The notes beneath the pieces were generated by a model, which was not told the origin of the DNA, did no database searches, and saw nothing but the letters and a program-made list of their open reading frames with translations. 64,000 nucleotides of DNA from Psychrobacter jeotgali (lineage in GTDB: Bacteria; Pseudomonadota; Gammaproteobacteria; Pseudomonadales; Moraxellaceae), in assembly GCF_904846315.1 (NCBI RefSeq), contig NZ_CAJHAF010000001.1:1-64000 (forward strand), given 5' to 3'. Of the stretch, positions 19,135 through 29,229 are shown piece by piece. The first letter of the stretch is position 1. Each line of letters opens with the position of its first letter. Both the position numbers and the translations under genes were made by a program.

Positions 19135-21144
19135 TTAATCTCTAGAAAGCGCTTCTACAGGATCAAGTTTAGCGGCATTACGTGCTGGTAAAAAGCCAAA
19201 AACCACACCGATAAGTGTTGAGCAAACGAAAGCGGCAATAATCGATGTTGAGGAATAGATGACCTGAAAGCTCTCTCCGGCCACATTATTGATAAGCTCG
19301 CCAATAGCGAACGCCAGACCAATTCCTAGCAGACCGCCCAAGATACAGACTAAAATAGCCTCAATCAAGAATTGCTGCATGATATCATTTTGACGAGCGC
19401 CGACCGCCATGCGTACGCCAATCTCATTGGTACGTTCGGTGACTGATACCAGCATGATATTCATGACTCCAATACCGCCCACAATCAAGGAAATAATCGC
19501 AATTGATGATATGAGCAAGGTCATAGTGCCCGTTGTAGATTCGATAGTTTGCCGAATAGAATCTGAGTTGCGAATACGAAAGTCATCGGTACCGTGGCGA
19601 CCTTCTATAAGCGTAGAGATGGCTGACTCTGCGGCTGACGATGAGATACTATCATCAATTAAAGCGACGAAACGCTGGATATTTGGGCTACCTACTAAAC
19701 GTGACATCATGGTAGTGTAGGGCATGTAGAGGGTAGGCGAATCCACTTGCCCACCGAAACCGCCATCATTGGGCTCAAGGACACCAATAACTCTGCCTGG
19801 CACGCTACCGATGAGCACCACTTCACCGATAGGATTGGCATTGTCAGCAAAAAAAGTCTGCTTGGCATTGTCATCGATAATGATATCTTGGGTGCGGCGT
19901 AAGATACTTTGTTCATCAAAGCCTTGTCCTTGCGCTAGGGTCTCACCACTCACTGTCAGATAATCTTTACCCACGCCGCTGATGCTTGCCGCTTCTTGAA
20001 CGTTGCGATAACGCACATTCATATTGGTATCGAGTTGGGGACTGACGCTAACCACATAAGGCTGATCGGCGACTGCCTGCGCATCTTGCGGGGTTAGATT
20101 GTCATCGTTATAGCGCCTTCTAGGATCGCCCCACGGATAGCCGTCAATAACGGTGATGGTATTAGTACCCAGCGAGCTGATATTAGCCAATATTTGCTCT
20201 TGTGAGCCTTTACCCAGTCCTACAACCGAGACTACTGAGGCGATCCCTATAATGATACCTAGCATAGTCAGTAAAGTACGCATTTTGTGGGCACGCATGG
20301 CGAGCAACGACATTTTAAAAGCTTCAAATAAGCGATCTACGAAGCTGCTTAGTTTGCCTTTACGATGCTTAGCAAGAATAGGCTCTGGTAGAACCTTTTC
20401 CTGATCTTGGGTTTTCGGATAATGCTCAGTTCGGTAGTCTTCGATGACATAACCATCTTTGAGCTCAATCACACGTTCGGCTTGCTGGGCTAGATTAGGG
20501 TCGTGAGTGACCATGATGATAGTATGACCTTGCGCCTTTAGATCGTGCAAGATTTTCATCACATCTTCGCCGGACTTACTATCGAGTGCACCAGTTGGCT
20601 CATCAGCTAAGATAACATCGCCACCATTCATCAGCGCCCGTGCAATAGAAACTCGTTGTTGCTGACCGCCTGATAGCTGATTGGGACGGTTGTTAACCTT
20701 ATCTGCCAATCCTAAATCTGCTAATAATTGCTCTGCACGGGCGCTACGTGCCTGTCCATCCATACCAGCATAGACGGCAGGAACGGCGACGTTATCGCGG
20801 GCATTGATATCGCCTAATAGATGGTAACGCTGAAAAATAAAGCCAAAATGCTCGCGGCGTAGCTCTGCTAGCTCATCAGCATCAAGGCGATTTACTGGTT
20901 GCCCAAATATCTTATATTCACCCGCTGTAGCTTGATCCAGGCACCCTAAGATATTCATCAAAGTCGACTTACCAGAGCCTGATTGTCCTATGATAGCTAC
21001 CATCTCGCCTTGATTGATGGTTAGGTCAATATCATGGAGCACACGAATGGTCTGCTCACCAGCCTTAAACTCTTTAATCAAGCCCTTAACTTGCATTAAG
21101 GGCACGTCTGCGCTGTTATTAGAAATGGGGTTATTGCTATCCAT
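19135..21144 (-). CDS. macB: MacB: macrolide-type export ABC transporter, ATPase-permease
   Basis: The 669-residue fusion has an N-terminal ATPase (residues about 10-240) and a C-terminal MacB permease. Walker A is GQSGSGKST, the signature LSGGQQQRVSIARAL and Walker B VILADEPTGALDS. After a linker the first membrane helix is at about 290, then a large periplasmic domain and three C-terminal helices (ISLIVGGIGVMNIMLVSVTERTNEIG marks the FtsX-like module). MacB is a mechanotransmitter that drives export of macrolides, peptides or siderophores from the periplasm through a MacA hexamer and an outer membrane channel. macA lies upstream; no TolC-type gene is adjacent. Confidence 0.95.
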   Translation of the reverse strand: MDSNNPISNNSADVPLMQVKGLIKEFKAGEQTIRVLHDIDLTINQGEMVAIIGQSGSGKSTLMNILGCLDQATAGEYKIFGQPVNRLDADELAELRREHFGFIFQRYHLLGDINARDNVAVPAVYAGMDGQARSARAEQLLADLGLADKVNNRPNQLSGGQQQRVSIARALMNGGDVILADEPTGALDSKSGEDVMKILHDLKAQGHTIIMVTHDPNLAQQAERVIELKDGYVIEDYRTEHYPKTQDQEKVLPEPILAKHRKGKLSSFVDRLFEAFKMSLLAMRAHKMRTLLTMLGIIIGIASVVSVVGLGKGSQEQILANISSLGTNTITVIDGYPWGDPRRRYNDDNLTPQDAQAVADQPYVVSVSPQLDTNMNVRYRNVQEAASISGVGKDYLTVSGETLAQGQGFDEQSILRRTQDIIIDDNAKQTFFADNANPIGEVVLIGSVPGRVIGVLEPNDGGFGGQVDSPTLYMPYTTMMSRLVGSPNIQRFVALIDDSISSSAAESAISTLIEGRHGTDDFRIRNSDSIRQTIESTTGTMTLLISSIAIISLIVGGIGVMNIMLVSVTERTNEIGVRMAVGARQNDIMQQFLIEAILVCILGGLLGIGLAFAIGELINNVAGESFQVIYSSTSIIAAFVCSTLIGVVFGFLPARNAAKLDPVEALSRD

Positions 21145-21203
21145 GAATTCGTGCCTATATCAATATCAAAAGCTTATAGTCAGGTCAATATAAAAAAGAT
21201 ACA

Positions 21204-21283
21204 GCTAGACTGGGACGAATTTTGCGCAGCCTCTGTGAGCGTAGACACAGCACGCAAGTGAAATTTGTTCCAGTCTGGCGCTA
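21204..21283. repeat. Large imperfect palindrome between macA and macB
   Basis: An 80 bp element lies in the macA-macB gap. The left arm starts AGACTGGGACGAATTTT; the right arm reads in reverse complement AGACTGGAACAAATTTC. An inner CTGTG/CACAG stem sits between them. Arms of about 24 bp with mismatches suggest a REP/MITE-like dispersed repeat or an mRNA-stabilising hairpin. There is no T run, so it is not a clear terminator. Confidence 0.6.
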
Positions 21284-21335
21284 TAGTTTAGTGTACCTAT
21301 TTAATTTAGTATCAACTATACTTAAAAGTTAGCGG

Positions 21336-22682
21336 TTAAAACGGGCGTCTACCTCTACCACCTTGTCCTTGATTTGACTGCTCTTCACCTAGGATAACTT
21401 CATCGCCTGCGCTTAGACCACTTAAAATCTGCGCATTAACACGGTTATTAATACCAACTTCTACGGGTTGCTCAACGATCTGTCCAGCATCGTTTAATAC
21501 CCTTACCATAGCTTTGGTACGGTTTTGCTCCTCGTTAGTAGCATTAGCCGTTTGTTTGCTACCTTGCCGAGCATTGGTAGCAGGTTGTAAGGCCGCTGAA
21601 GGAATGAGTAAGGCGTTTTTAGCTTGATCGACGACAATATAAACTTGTGCGGTCATATCGATACGAAAGCGGCGCTCGGTATTGGGCACCTCAATATAGC
21701 CGATATAATAAATGGCCGAATCAGTTGAGCTGGTATCACTGATATTCTCGGGAGCAGGCTCGATAGCTTTAAGGGTAGCATCATACTTTTGATCAGGATT
21801 CCCAATAATATTAAAATAAACCGGCATCCCTGCTTCGACATTGATTACATCGGCCTCAGAGATTTGCGCATTGATACGTGCGGTCGATAAGTCCGCTAAA
21901 GTAACGATGGTTGGTGCGGTTTGATTGGCGTTTACTGTGGTGCCTTGTTCGGTAGTGATAGAGACTACTGTACCTGCCATCGGTGCACGGATAGTGGTGT
22001 AGCTCAAGTCTTCCTCGGCGGTGCTAACGTTAGTTTGCGCTTTACGTAATTCTGCACGTTGGCTATTAATATTGGCCCGAGTAGTGACAATGGCGGCTTT
22101 GGCGGTATCGATGGCGGCGCGGGCATTATCAACCGCTGCTCTGGCGGTCTCAACACGAGTGGCCTGCGTATCGTACTCTTGCTGGGAGATGGCATCTATA
22201 GCTACCAAGTCTTGTAGTCGATTAAAATCAGCTTGGGCTTGTTTAAGCTCAGATTGGCGACTAGCCAGATCGGCCTGTGCGCTCTTCAAACTGGCTTGGC
22301 GACTTAATAGTTCAGCTTCGGCGCTTTGGATAGCGGCCTGACTTTGCTCAAGGCTAGCTTGCTGATTGCTTAGATTATTCTTTTGGGTGACTTGGTCAAT
22401 TTGGGCGATTAAATCACCTTTTTGCACCTCATCGCCCACTTCTACGTACAGCCGCGTCACTTCACCCGAGACCTGCGCCCCTACATCGACGGTGTTTAGC
22501 GCTTTGACTTTACCTGAAGCCATAACGTTATTTTCGATATCACCAATCTCAGCAGTGGCGGTGATGTAGTTGGGAGTCTCATCGGTAGGTTTGAAGAAGT
22601 TGTAGGCGAGGGCAGCGAGCACCACGACGACTAGGGCAATGACACCCCATTTGATAGCAGATTTTCTGCTTATTTTGCGCAT
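21336..22682 (-). CDS. macA: MacA-like periplasmic adaptor subunit
   Basis: The 448-residue membrane fusion protein has an N-terminal anchor helix (WGVIALVVVVLAALAYNFF, residues about 13-31). The split biotinyl-lipoyl domain follows (VMASGKVKALNTVDVGAQVSGEV), then a long alpha-hairpin rich in Gln/Ala (about 105-235) that builds the channel-docking tube. The barrel and membrane-proximal domains come last. The tail is Gly/Arg-rich (QGQGGRGRRPF). It links MacB to an outer membrane channel. It is first gene of the macA-macB unit, separated from macB by 191 bp containing a palindrome. Confidence 0.93.
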   Translation of the reverse strand: MRKISRKSAIKWGVIALVVVVLAALAYNFFKPTDETPNYITATAEIGDIENNVMASGKVKALNTVDVGAQVSGEVTRLYVEVGDEVQKGDLIAQIDQVTQKNNLSNQQASLEQSQAAIQSAEAELLSRQASLKSAQADLASRQSELKQAQADFNRLQDLVAIDAISQQEYDTQATRVETARAAVDNARAAIDTAKAAIVTTRANINSQRAELRKAQTNVSTAEEDLSYTTIRAPMAGTVVSITTEQGTTVNANQTAPTIVTLADLSTARINAQISEADVINVEAGMPVYFNIIGNPDQKYDATLKAIEPAPENISDTSSTDSAIYYIGYIEVPNTERRFRIDMTAQVYIVVDQAKNALLIPSAALQPATNARQGSKQTANATNEEQNRTKAMVRVLNDAGQIVEQPVEVGINNRVNAQILSGLSAGDEVILGEEQSNQGQGGRGRRPF

Positions 22683-22796
22683 GACAACAATCCAATCACA
22701 GTTATATCAAGTGTAGTTATAATAGAGAGTTTGTGGGTAAAAGGGAATGGGCGTTAGTTTAAGAAAGGTTAAGGAGTAATAATGTAGCAAGATAGT

Positions 22797-23846
22797 TTAT
22801 GCAAACAAGCGTCGCCCAGATAATTCAAGTGCGGCTAGCAACAGCAGCTCCCATGCTGGCTGGCGAATAAGTCCTTTGATCGCTTGATCGCAGCGATAGA
22901 GCAGTTCAGGCCACTTAGTCGTTTGAGCTGTTGATTGGCGACGACAGGCTTGCTGATATAAACCTTGTTTACTACGCCAAATACCAAGTGCTTGCGGATC
23001 CTGACCATCCATCAAGGCTAAAACCAGCCGCATATCTTTACTGATCGCCCATAGTACTAAAGTGGTGGGTTCATCAGTAGCTTTTAGCTGAAATATAATC
23101 TTTGCTACTTGGGCGCTATTACCCGCCAGCATCGCATCTGATAAATCAAACACGCTAAATTGGGCGTCACTGACTAAAGCGGCCTGTAGATCACCAATAT
23201 CTAATGCTAGGTTCTGGTTACTAACTAAGCTATTATCGCTATCGGTCGCTAACTGCGGTGCAAATAAATAGGACAGTCGCCAAAGCGTTTGATAGGCGCT
23301 GAGCAGATGATGCTCGGTGTGTGACATGAGTAGCTGCCAAGCATCCTGCGATAGCTTTAAGCCAAATTGCTGCGCTTGAATTTGTAGCAGTTGTTGGCGC
23401 TGGCGTTCGTCATAAAAATTGCAATCAATGACCTGACCATATTGTGCAAAGGGCGCAAACCATTTACCACTTTGGGCACGCTTATCTTGTTTGGGTGTTA
23501 GCCATAATAGACTATGACTGTGCGCGCCAGTCTGTGCGTCCACTGCAAAACGCTCAAGCTCAGCGATGACGGCTTTATCCGGCTTATGATTACCCGTGAC
23601 AATCAAGGCGCTGGCATCGTCAAATAAGGACTGACTGCCCAATTCAGACAACACTTCTTGCCAACTCTTAGTTGATATCAGCTCAATACGTTTGATGGCA
23701 TAATTTTGCGTGCGCCAATGCGGGCGTAGCGCATCAATCAACCACTGTTGTAATAACGGTTCATCACCATGCGCCAGCCACAAGCCCGCTACTGCAACCT
23801 TAGGCTGCAGTAGTTTTGGATAGGCTTGTATAAAGGACGTTTGCAT
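22797..23846 (-). CDS. holA: DNA polymerase III subunit delta
   Basis: The 349-residue protein matches HolA in length and layout: an N-terminal RarA-like nucleotide-binding fold without a functional Walker site (VAGLWLAHGDEPLLQQWLIDALR), then a middle domain and a C-terminal collar helix bundle (GLIRQPAWELLLLAALELSG). Delta is the wrench of the clamp loader that opens the beta clamp. It is the third gene of leuS-lptE-holA, an order shared by many gammaproteobacteria, which strengthens the call for this poorly conserved protein. Confidence 0.92.
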   Translation of the reverse strand: MQTSFIQAYPKLLQPKVAVAGLWLAHGDEPLLQQWLIDALRPHWRTQNYAIKRIELISTKSWQEVLSELGSQSLFDDASALIVTGNHKPDKAVIAELERFAVDAQTGAHSHSLLWLTPKQDKRAQSGKWFAPFAQYGQVIDCNFYDERQRQQLLQIQAQQFGLKLSQDAWQLLMSHTEHHLLSAYQTLWRLSYLFAPQLATDSDNSLVSNQNLALDIGDLQAALVSDAQFSVFDLSDAMLAGNSAQVAKIIFQLKATDEPTTLVLWAISKDMRLVLALMDGQDPQALGIWRSKQGLYQQACRRQSTAQTTKWPELLYRCDQAIKGLIRQPAWELLLLAALELSGRRLFA

Positions 23847-23912
23847 AGACGTTGATAGATCATCTTATATGATGGATATCTGCTATAACTTTATAATAAA
23901 TCATAGTCGATA

Positions 23913-24599
23913 TTAAGGAGTGGGCGTAGTCACAGTAGGCAGCTTTACTGAATCTAGAATGGTGTTATCGGTATTGGTCGGCGCAACTTTTGGGAGCTCA
24001 AGCGCAACGTATTGATTGGTAATACGTTTGGCTAAGCTATCGTATAACCAGTCTCGAATTTGACCGCCTTGCTGATCATCGGTACTAACGGAAGCTTCGT
24101 TATATTGGTAGCTACGCTCAACTTGGATAGGATTAGTTAAGGTAGCCGGCTTACCATTTTTGACAGTGCTATAAGTGACATCTGCTGATAGCACCAAACG
24201 TATCTCGGTCAAAACCCCTACCAGCTCATAGCGCTTAAAGCGCACATTAGTGACCGTAATAGTAGCGATATCTTCGGCGCTATTATTAACACTATTAGCA
24301 TTTTCAATCAGCGCCATGCCATCGACAACGTCAACGCCTATCGCTTGCAAACGACGAGTTAGCGGTAGCTTTAACGGGAATGAGATACGATTATCTTCTA
24401 TAATTACCGCTGTCTTGGCAGTATCAAAGTGTAAAGGCGCATCATAACCGCGTAAATGAAAACCGCAGCCACTTAGCGTCGCCGTCGCCCCTAATACGGT
24501 AATTAAAGGCAAAGCAGCCAGCAACATCGTGGCCAGTTTCTGACTACGCTGGGTTTTGTTAATCGGACTTTGCTGTGCAACTTGCTGCTTATACCACAT
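23913..24599 (-). CDS. lptE: LPS assembly lipoprotein LptE
   Basis: This 228-residue lipoprotein plugs the LptD barrel and inserts lipopolysaccharide into the outer membrane. The lipobox LSGC is followed by GFHLRGY, the conserved start of mature LptE. About 25 polar residues precede the hydrophobic part of the signal (MLLAALPLITVLGATA), which is unusually long. The internal ATG in LATMLLAALP could instead be the start. The body continues with two-strand, two-helix features (LTRRLQAIGVDVVDG; RDWLYDSLAKRITNQY). It lies between leuS and holA, a conserved order. Confidence 0.92.
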   Translation of the reverse strand: MWYKQQVAQQSPINKTQRSQKLATMLLAALPLITVLGATATLSGCGFHLRGYDAPLHFDTAKTAVIIEDNRISFPLKLPLTRRLQAIGVDVVDGMALIENANSVNNSAEDIATITVTNVRFKRYELVGVLTEIRLVLSADVTYSTVKNGKPATLTNPIQVERSYQYNEASVSTDDQQGGQIRDWLYDSLAKRITNQYVALELPKVAPTNTDNTILDSVKLPTVTTPTP

Positions 24600-24650
24600 A
24601 ATCGCTATCCTTATTTTGTTAAATAAGCTTTAACTCTGAAGCTAACAAAC

Positions 24651-27377
24651 TCAGCCTACTACTACAATATTGACCAGCTTATTGGGCACCACGATTTCTT
24701 TTTTGATCTCGCCGGTGAGGAATTTGGCGACGCTATCAATAGCGCGCGCTTGTGCTTTTAGCTCCTCAGGATCAGCGTTTGGCGCTACCTCCATTTTCCC
24801 GCGTACCTTACCATTAACTTGGACAACCATAGTAACCGTATCTTGGACTAAAGCTGTGCTATCAACAGCGGGATACTCTAAAGTTTTAGTATCAAGTCCT
24901 AATTGCTCAAGCAAGTACTCACCAACATGCGGAGCATAGGCTGAGAGCATGATAAGTAAGTCAGTTAAGGCTTCATGCTTAACTTGCAAGTCTTGGTCAT
25001 TATTAGCGGTAAAATTAGCCAATTCATTGGAGAGCTCCATAAGACTTGATACTGGGGTGTTTAGCGCCAAACGTTCACCCAAATCTTTATCAATCTTGGC
25101 GATAGTTTCGTGAGTCTTACGGCGTAAGTTTTTAGCAGCTTTACTTAAGTCAGCACTAGCTAAAGAGTCATTATTTAGCTTATTAAGATCTAAGTCGCTA
25201 GCTGATACCGCTTGGATATGCTCATTAGCAATACGCCAGATCTTTTTGACAAAGTTATAAGGGCCTTTTAGCGCATCATCCGACCATTCAAGCGTTTGGT
25301 CGGCAGGCGCAGTAAATAGCGTATATAAACGCACGGTATCGGCACCATACTGATCGATAGTGGTTTGTGGATCGACGCCGTTGTTCTTAGACTTTGACAT
25401 TTTTTCGGTCTTGCCAATAGTGACGGGTAGGCCATCCGCTTTTAGAGTTGCTTTAGTCGGTTGGCCACGTTCGTTATAATCGATATCGATATCATTTGGG
25501 AAGTAGTAGGTGGTACTGCCGTCTGGGTTAGTACGGTAAAAAGTACCGGCCAATACCATCCCTTGGGTCATCAAGTTAGCAAAAGGCTCATCACCCGAGA
25601 CCAATGATTCATCACGCATGAGCTTATGGAAAAAACGTGCGTACAGCAAATGCATAACGGCGTGTTCAACACCGCCGACATATTGATCTACGGGTAACCA
25701 TTTATTAGCGGCAGACTTATTAACCATATTCTGCGTATCATGCGGGCTAGCAAAACGAGCGTAGTACCAGCTGGATTCGACAAAAGTATCGAAAGTATCG
25801 GTCTCGCGCTCAGCTGGGTTGCCGCATTTAGGACAGCTGGTATTAACAAATTCTGGTATATTTTTCAGCGGATTGCCACGGCCATCAGGGACGACATTAG
25901 TGGGAAGTACTACAGGTAAATCTTGCTCTTCAACCGGGACGGTGCCGCAGTGCTCACAATTGACCATAGGGATAGGGCAGCCCCAATAGCGCTGGCGGGA
26001 AACACCCCAATCACGCAAACGGTATTGGATCTTTTTATTAGCTAAACCAAGCGGTTCAAGCTTGGCAAGCATCGCCTCAAAGGACTGCTCAAAGTCCATA
26101 CCATCGAACTCGTCTGAGTTAACCAAAGTGTTGCGCTCGGTATAAGCCAAATTTATCTCAGAAGACTCACTATCAGCGCTATTCGCTACTGCTTGTGCTT
26201 TTACACTATCGAAATAACCATCAGGGATATTAATGACCTGTTTAATCGGTAGATTGTATTTGGTTGCAAACTCATAATCGCGCTCGTCATGCGCTGGTAC
26301 CGCCATCACTGCGCCTGAGCCGTAGCTCATTAACACATAGTTGGCGACCCAAACGGGTAGCTTCTCACCGGTTAAGGGATGAATAACCGTGAGTCCGGTG
26401 TCCATACCAATCTTTTCAGCTTTGGCCAGATCTGCTTCGGCCACTGAGCCTTTTTTGCAAAGCGCACAGAATTGAGCAATAACGTCATCACGCTCAGCGG
26501 CGTATTGCGCTAGAGGATGTTCGGCGGCAACCGCAACATAAGTAACGCCCATCAAGGTATCGGGACGAGTGGTAAACACATCTAAAGTATTGTCTTCACC
26601 AGCGAGCTCATAAGGGAAATGCACTTCCATACCGGCACTACGGCCGATCCAATTGCGCTGCATGGTCAAGACTTCTGCTGGCCAATGACCTTCTAATTGG
26701 TCTAAATCATCCAGCAGCTCATCGGCATAATCAGTGATATTAAAGTAATACATGGGGATATCGCGCTTCTCAACCGGAGCGCCGCTACGCCAGCCTTTGC
26801 CGTCGATAACTTGCTCATTGGCGAGTACGGTATTATCTACCGGATCCCAATTGACGGTCGCTAGCTTTTTATAGACCAAACCCTTTTTGTATAGCTGCAA
26901 AAACAACCACTGCTCCCACTGATAATATTCTGGGCTACAAGTGGCAAATTCGCGTGACCAATCAACTGACAAACCAAGCAGTTTTAACTGGGCGCGCATG
27001 CTATCGATATTGGCAAAGGTCCACTCGGCAGGTGGCATTTGGTTGGCAATCGCTGCGTTTTCAGCGGGCAGACCAAAACCATCCCAGCCCATAGGCTGCA
27101 TGACATCAAAGCCTTTGAGGCGATAATAGCGGCTGAGTACATCAGAGATGGTATAGTTACGCACATGGCCCATGTGCAGCTTGCCACTTGGATAAGGGAA
27201 CATCGATAGCATATAGCGACTGGGCTTAGCGCTGGTCTCATTATCGACCTCATAACGCTTATCGGTTGCCCATTTGGCTTGCTGCTCAGCTTCTATAAGC
27301 TGCGGCTGATATTGGTCATTGATGCTGGTATTAGTATTATTGCTATTAGCTTGATCTGCTGTCACGGCGTTGCTCAT
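24651..27377 (-). CDS. leuS: Leucine--tRNA ligase
   Basis: The 908-residue class I synthetase has the HIGH-type motif KLHMGHVRN near residue 67 and the KMSKSKNNG loop about two-thirds along. The CP1 editing domain lies between (conserved DTLMGVTYVAVAAEHPL and GSGAVMAVPAHDERD). A zinc-like Cys set, CEHCGTVPV and CPKCGNPAERETDTF, lies in the CP region. It charges tRNA-Leu and edits mischarged products. It is slightly longer than the E. coli enzyme (860) because of short Ser/Asn/Ala-rich additions at the N-terminus and in the editing domain. First gene of leuS-lptE-holA. Confidence 0.98.
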   Translation of the reverse strand: MSNAVTADQANSNNTNTSINDQYQPQLIEAEQQAKWATDKRYEVDNETSAKPSRYMLSMFPYPSGKLHMGHVRNYTISDVLSRYYRLKGFDVMQPMGWDGFGLPAENAAIANQMPPAEWTFANIDSMRAQLKLLGLSVDWSREFATCSPEYYQWEQWLFLQLYKKGLVYKKLATVNWDPVDNTVLANEQVIDGKGWRSGAPVEKRDIPMYYFNITDYADELLDDLDQLEGHWPAEVLTMQRNWIGRSAGMEVHFPYELAGEDNTLDVFTTRPDTLMGVTYVAVAAEHPLAQYAAERDDVIAQFCALCKKGSVAEADLAKAEKIGMDTGLTVIHPLTGEKLPVWVANYVLMSYGSGAVMAVPAHDERDYEFATKYNLPIKQVINIPDGYFDSVKAQAVANSADSESSEINLAYTERNTLVNSDEFDGMDFEQSFEAMLAKLEPLGLANKKIQYRLRDWGVSRQRYWGCPIPMVNCEHCGTVPVEEQDLPVVLPTNVVPDGRGNPLKNIPEFVNTSCPKCGNPAERETDTFDTFVESSWYYARFASPHDTQNMVNKSAANKWLPVDQYVGGVEHAVMHLLYARFFHKLMRDESLVSGDEPFANLMTQGMVLAGTFYRTNPDGSTTYYFPNDIDIDYNERGQPTKATLKADGLPVTIGKTEKMSKSKNNGVDPQTTIDQYGADTVRLYTLFTAPADQTLEWSDDALKGPYNFVKKIWRIANEHIQAVSASDLDLNKLNNDSLASADLSKAAKNLRRKTHETIAKIDKDLGERLALNTPVSSLMELSNELANFTANNDQDLQVKHEALTDLLIMLSAYAPHVGEYLLEQLGLDTKTLEYPAVDSTALVQDTVTMVVQVNGKVRGKMEVAPNADPEELKAQARAIDSVAKFLTGEIKKEIVVPNKLVNIVVVG

Positions 27378-27566
27378 AGTTGGCTCGAGATTAGAATTTG
27401 ATAAAAAGAATAAGGATTCATTTAGATAGGGTAGAATAGCGCAAATCGGGAAAAATTGCGATGGGGCGATATAATAATAGGGCAGTATTCAATAGGATTG
27501 ATACTAAATTAAATGAATACATTAGATTATAACCCATTAACCTATAGTATAAATCAAGGAGTTCAA

Positions 27567-27932
27567 ATGACCATCACTATCTACGGTATCAAATCGTGCA
27601 GCACCATGAAAAAGGCTTGCACTAAGCTTGACGAGCTAGGCGTTGATTACACTTTTCATGATTATAAAAAACACGGCATCGATAAAGCCAGCGTACAGCG
27701 TTGGGTAAATGAATTAAGGATTGATAAAGTGCTCAATAAGCGTGGTACCACCTGGCGCAAATTAAGCGATGACCAAAAAGCAGCAGCGGATGCAAATATA
27801 GACCAAGCTATAGACTTGCTAATAGAGCATACCAGTATGATTAAACGGCCAATTATCGAAGGGCGTTATCAAGATCAGCCGGTCTTACTGTGCGGTTATG
27901 ATCAAGCAGCGCTGGATAATACTTTTGGCTAA
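27567..27932 (+). CDS. ArsC/Spx family reductase-like protein (YffB type)
   Basis: The 121-residue thioredoxin-fold protein of the ArsC family matches YffB in length. The single active Cys is in YGIKSCSTMKKACTKL near residue 11. Further motifs are DYKKHGID and NKRGTTWRKLSDDQ; IKRPIIEGRYQDQPVLLCGYD carries the conserved cis-Pro region. YffB proteins bind glutathione; true arsenate reduction is not established. I use ATG 27567, supported by AAGGA at 27556-27560. An upstream ATG at 27513 would add 18 unsupported residues. Confidence 0.88.
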   Translation: MTITIYGIKSCSTMKKACTKLDELGVDYTFHDYKKHGIDKASVQRWVNELRIDKVLNKRGTTWRKLSDDQKAAADANIDQAIDLLIEHTSMIKRPIIEGRYQDQPVLLCGYDQAALDNTFG

Positions 27933-27958
27933 AGTTATCAGCGCCTGAGCTTGAGCGA

Positions 27959-28189
27959 CTAAAGCCTAAGCTCAGGCTTAAATAAACCAACGATAAACCA
28001 AATCACACTAAAGCCCCAAATAATCAGCACATATAGGCGAATCTGCTCAGCGCTCCAATCAAGGGCAAACCATTCAATTAAGAAAAATGATTTCCAGCCT
28101 TCAATCCAGCGTGCGCCGCCATAGCCGATAATCCACCAGCAGTAAAGGCTTTGTAATATAAATAGCAGACACCATAGCCATAATGCCAT
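27959..28189 (-). CDS. Small membrane protein, 76 aa, uncharacterised
   Basis: This small hydrophobic protein has two predicted membrane segments: LWLWCLLFILQSLYCWWIIGYG and LYVLIIWGFSVIWFIVGLF. Aromatic residues are abundant (many Trp). It starts 9 bp after the argB stop on the same strand and is likely the last gene of dut-algC-argB. I do not recognise a named family. Length, position and composition argue for a real gene rather than a shadow. Confidence 0.65.
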   Translation of the reverse strand: MALWLWCLLFILQSLYCWWIIGYGGARWIEGWKSFFLIEWFALDWSAEQIRLYVLIIWGFSVIWFIVGLFKPELRL

Positions 28190-28198
28190 CCGTTCATC

Positions 28199-29119
<921 letters not shown>

Positions 29120-29229
29120 CTAAAACAGAGGTCTAAAGTACCTGTCTAAACAGGGACTTGAAATAAATATAGCGAATCTGAAGAGTGTGAAAGTGTAGAT
29201 TAATATTAATAGTTTAAAGCCAATAACCA

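Noticed and set aside
27943..27977. Hairpin GCCTGAGCTT/AAGCTCAGGC after the YffB-like gene
   Set aside because: It has no T run and overlaps the end of the convergent small membrane protein gene; too weak to call a terminator.
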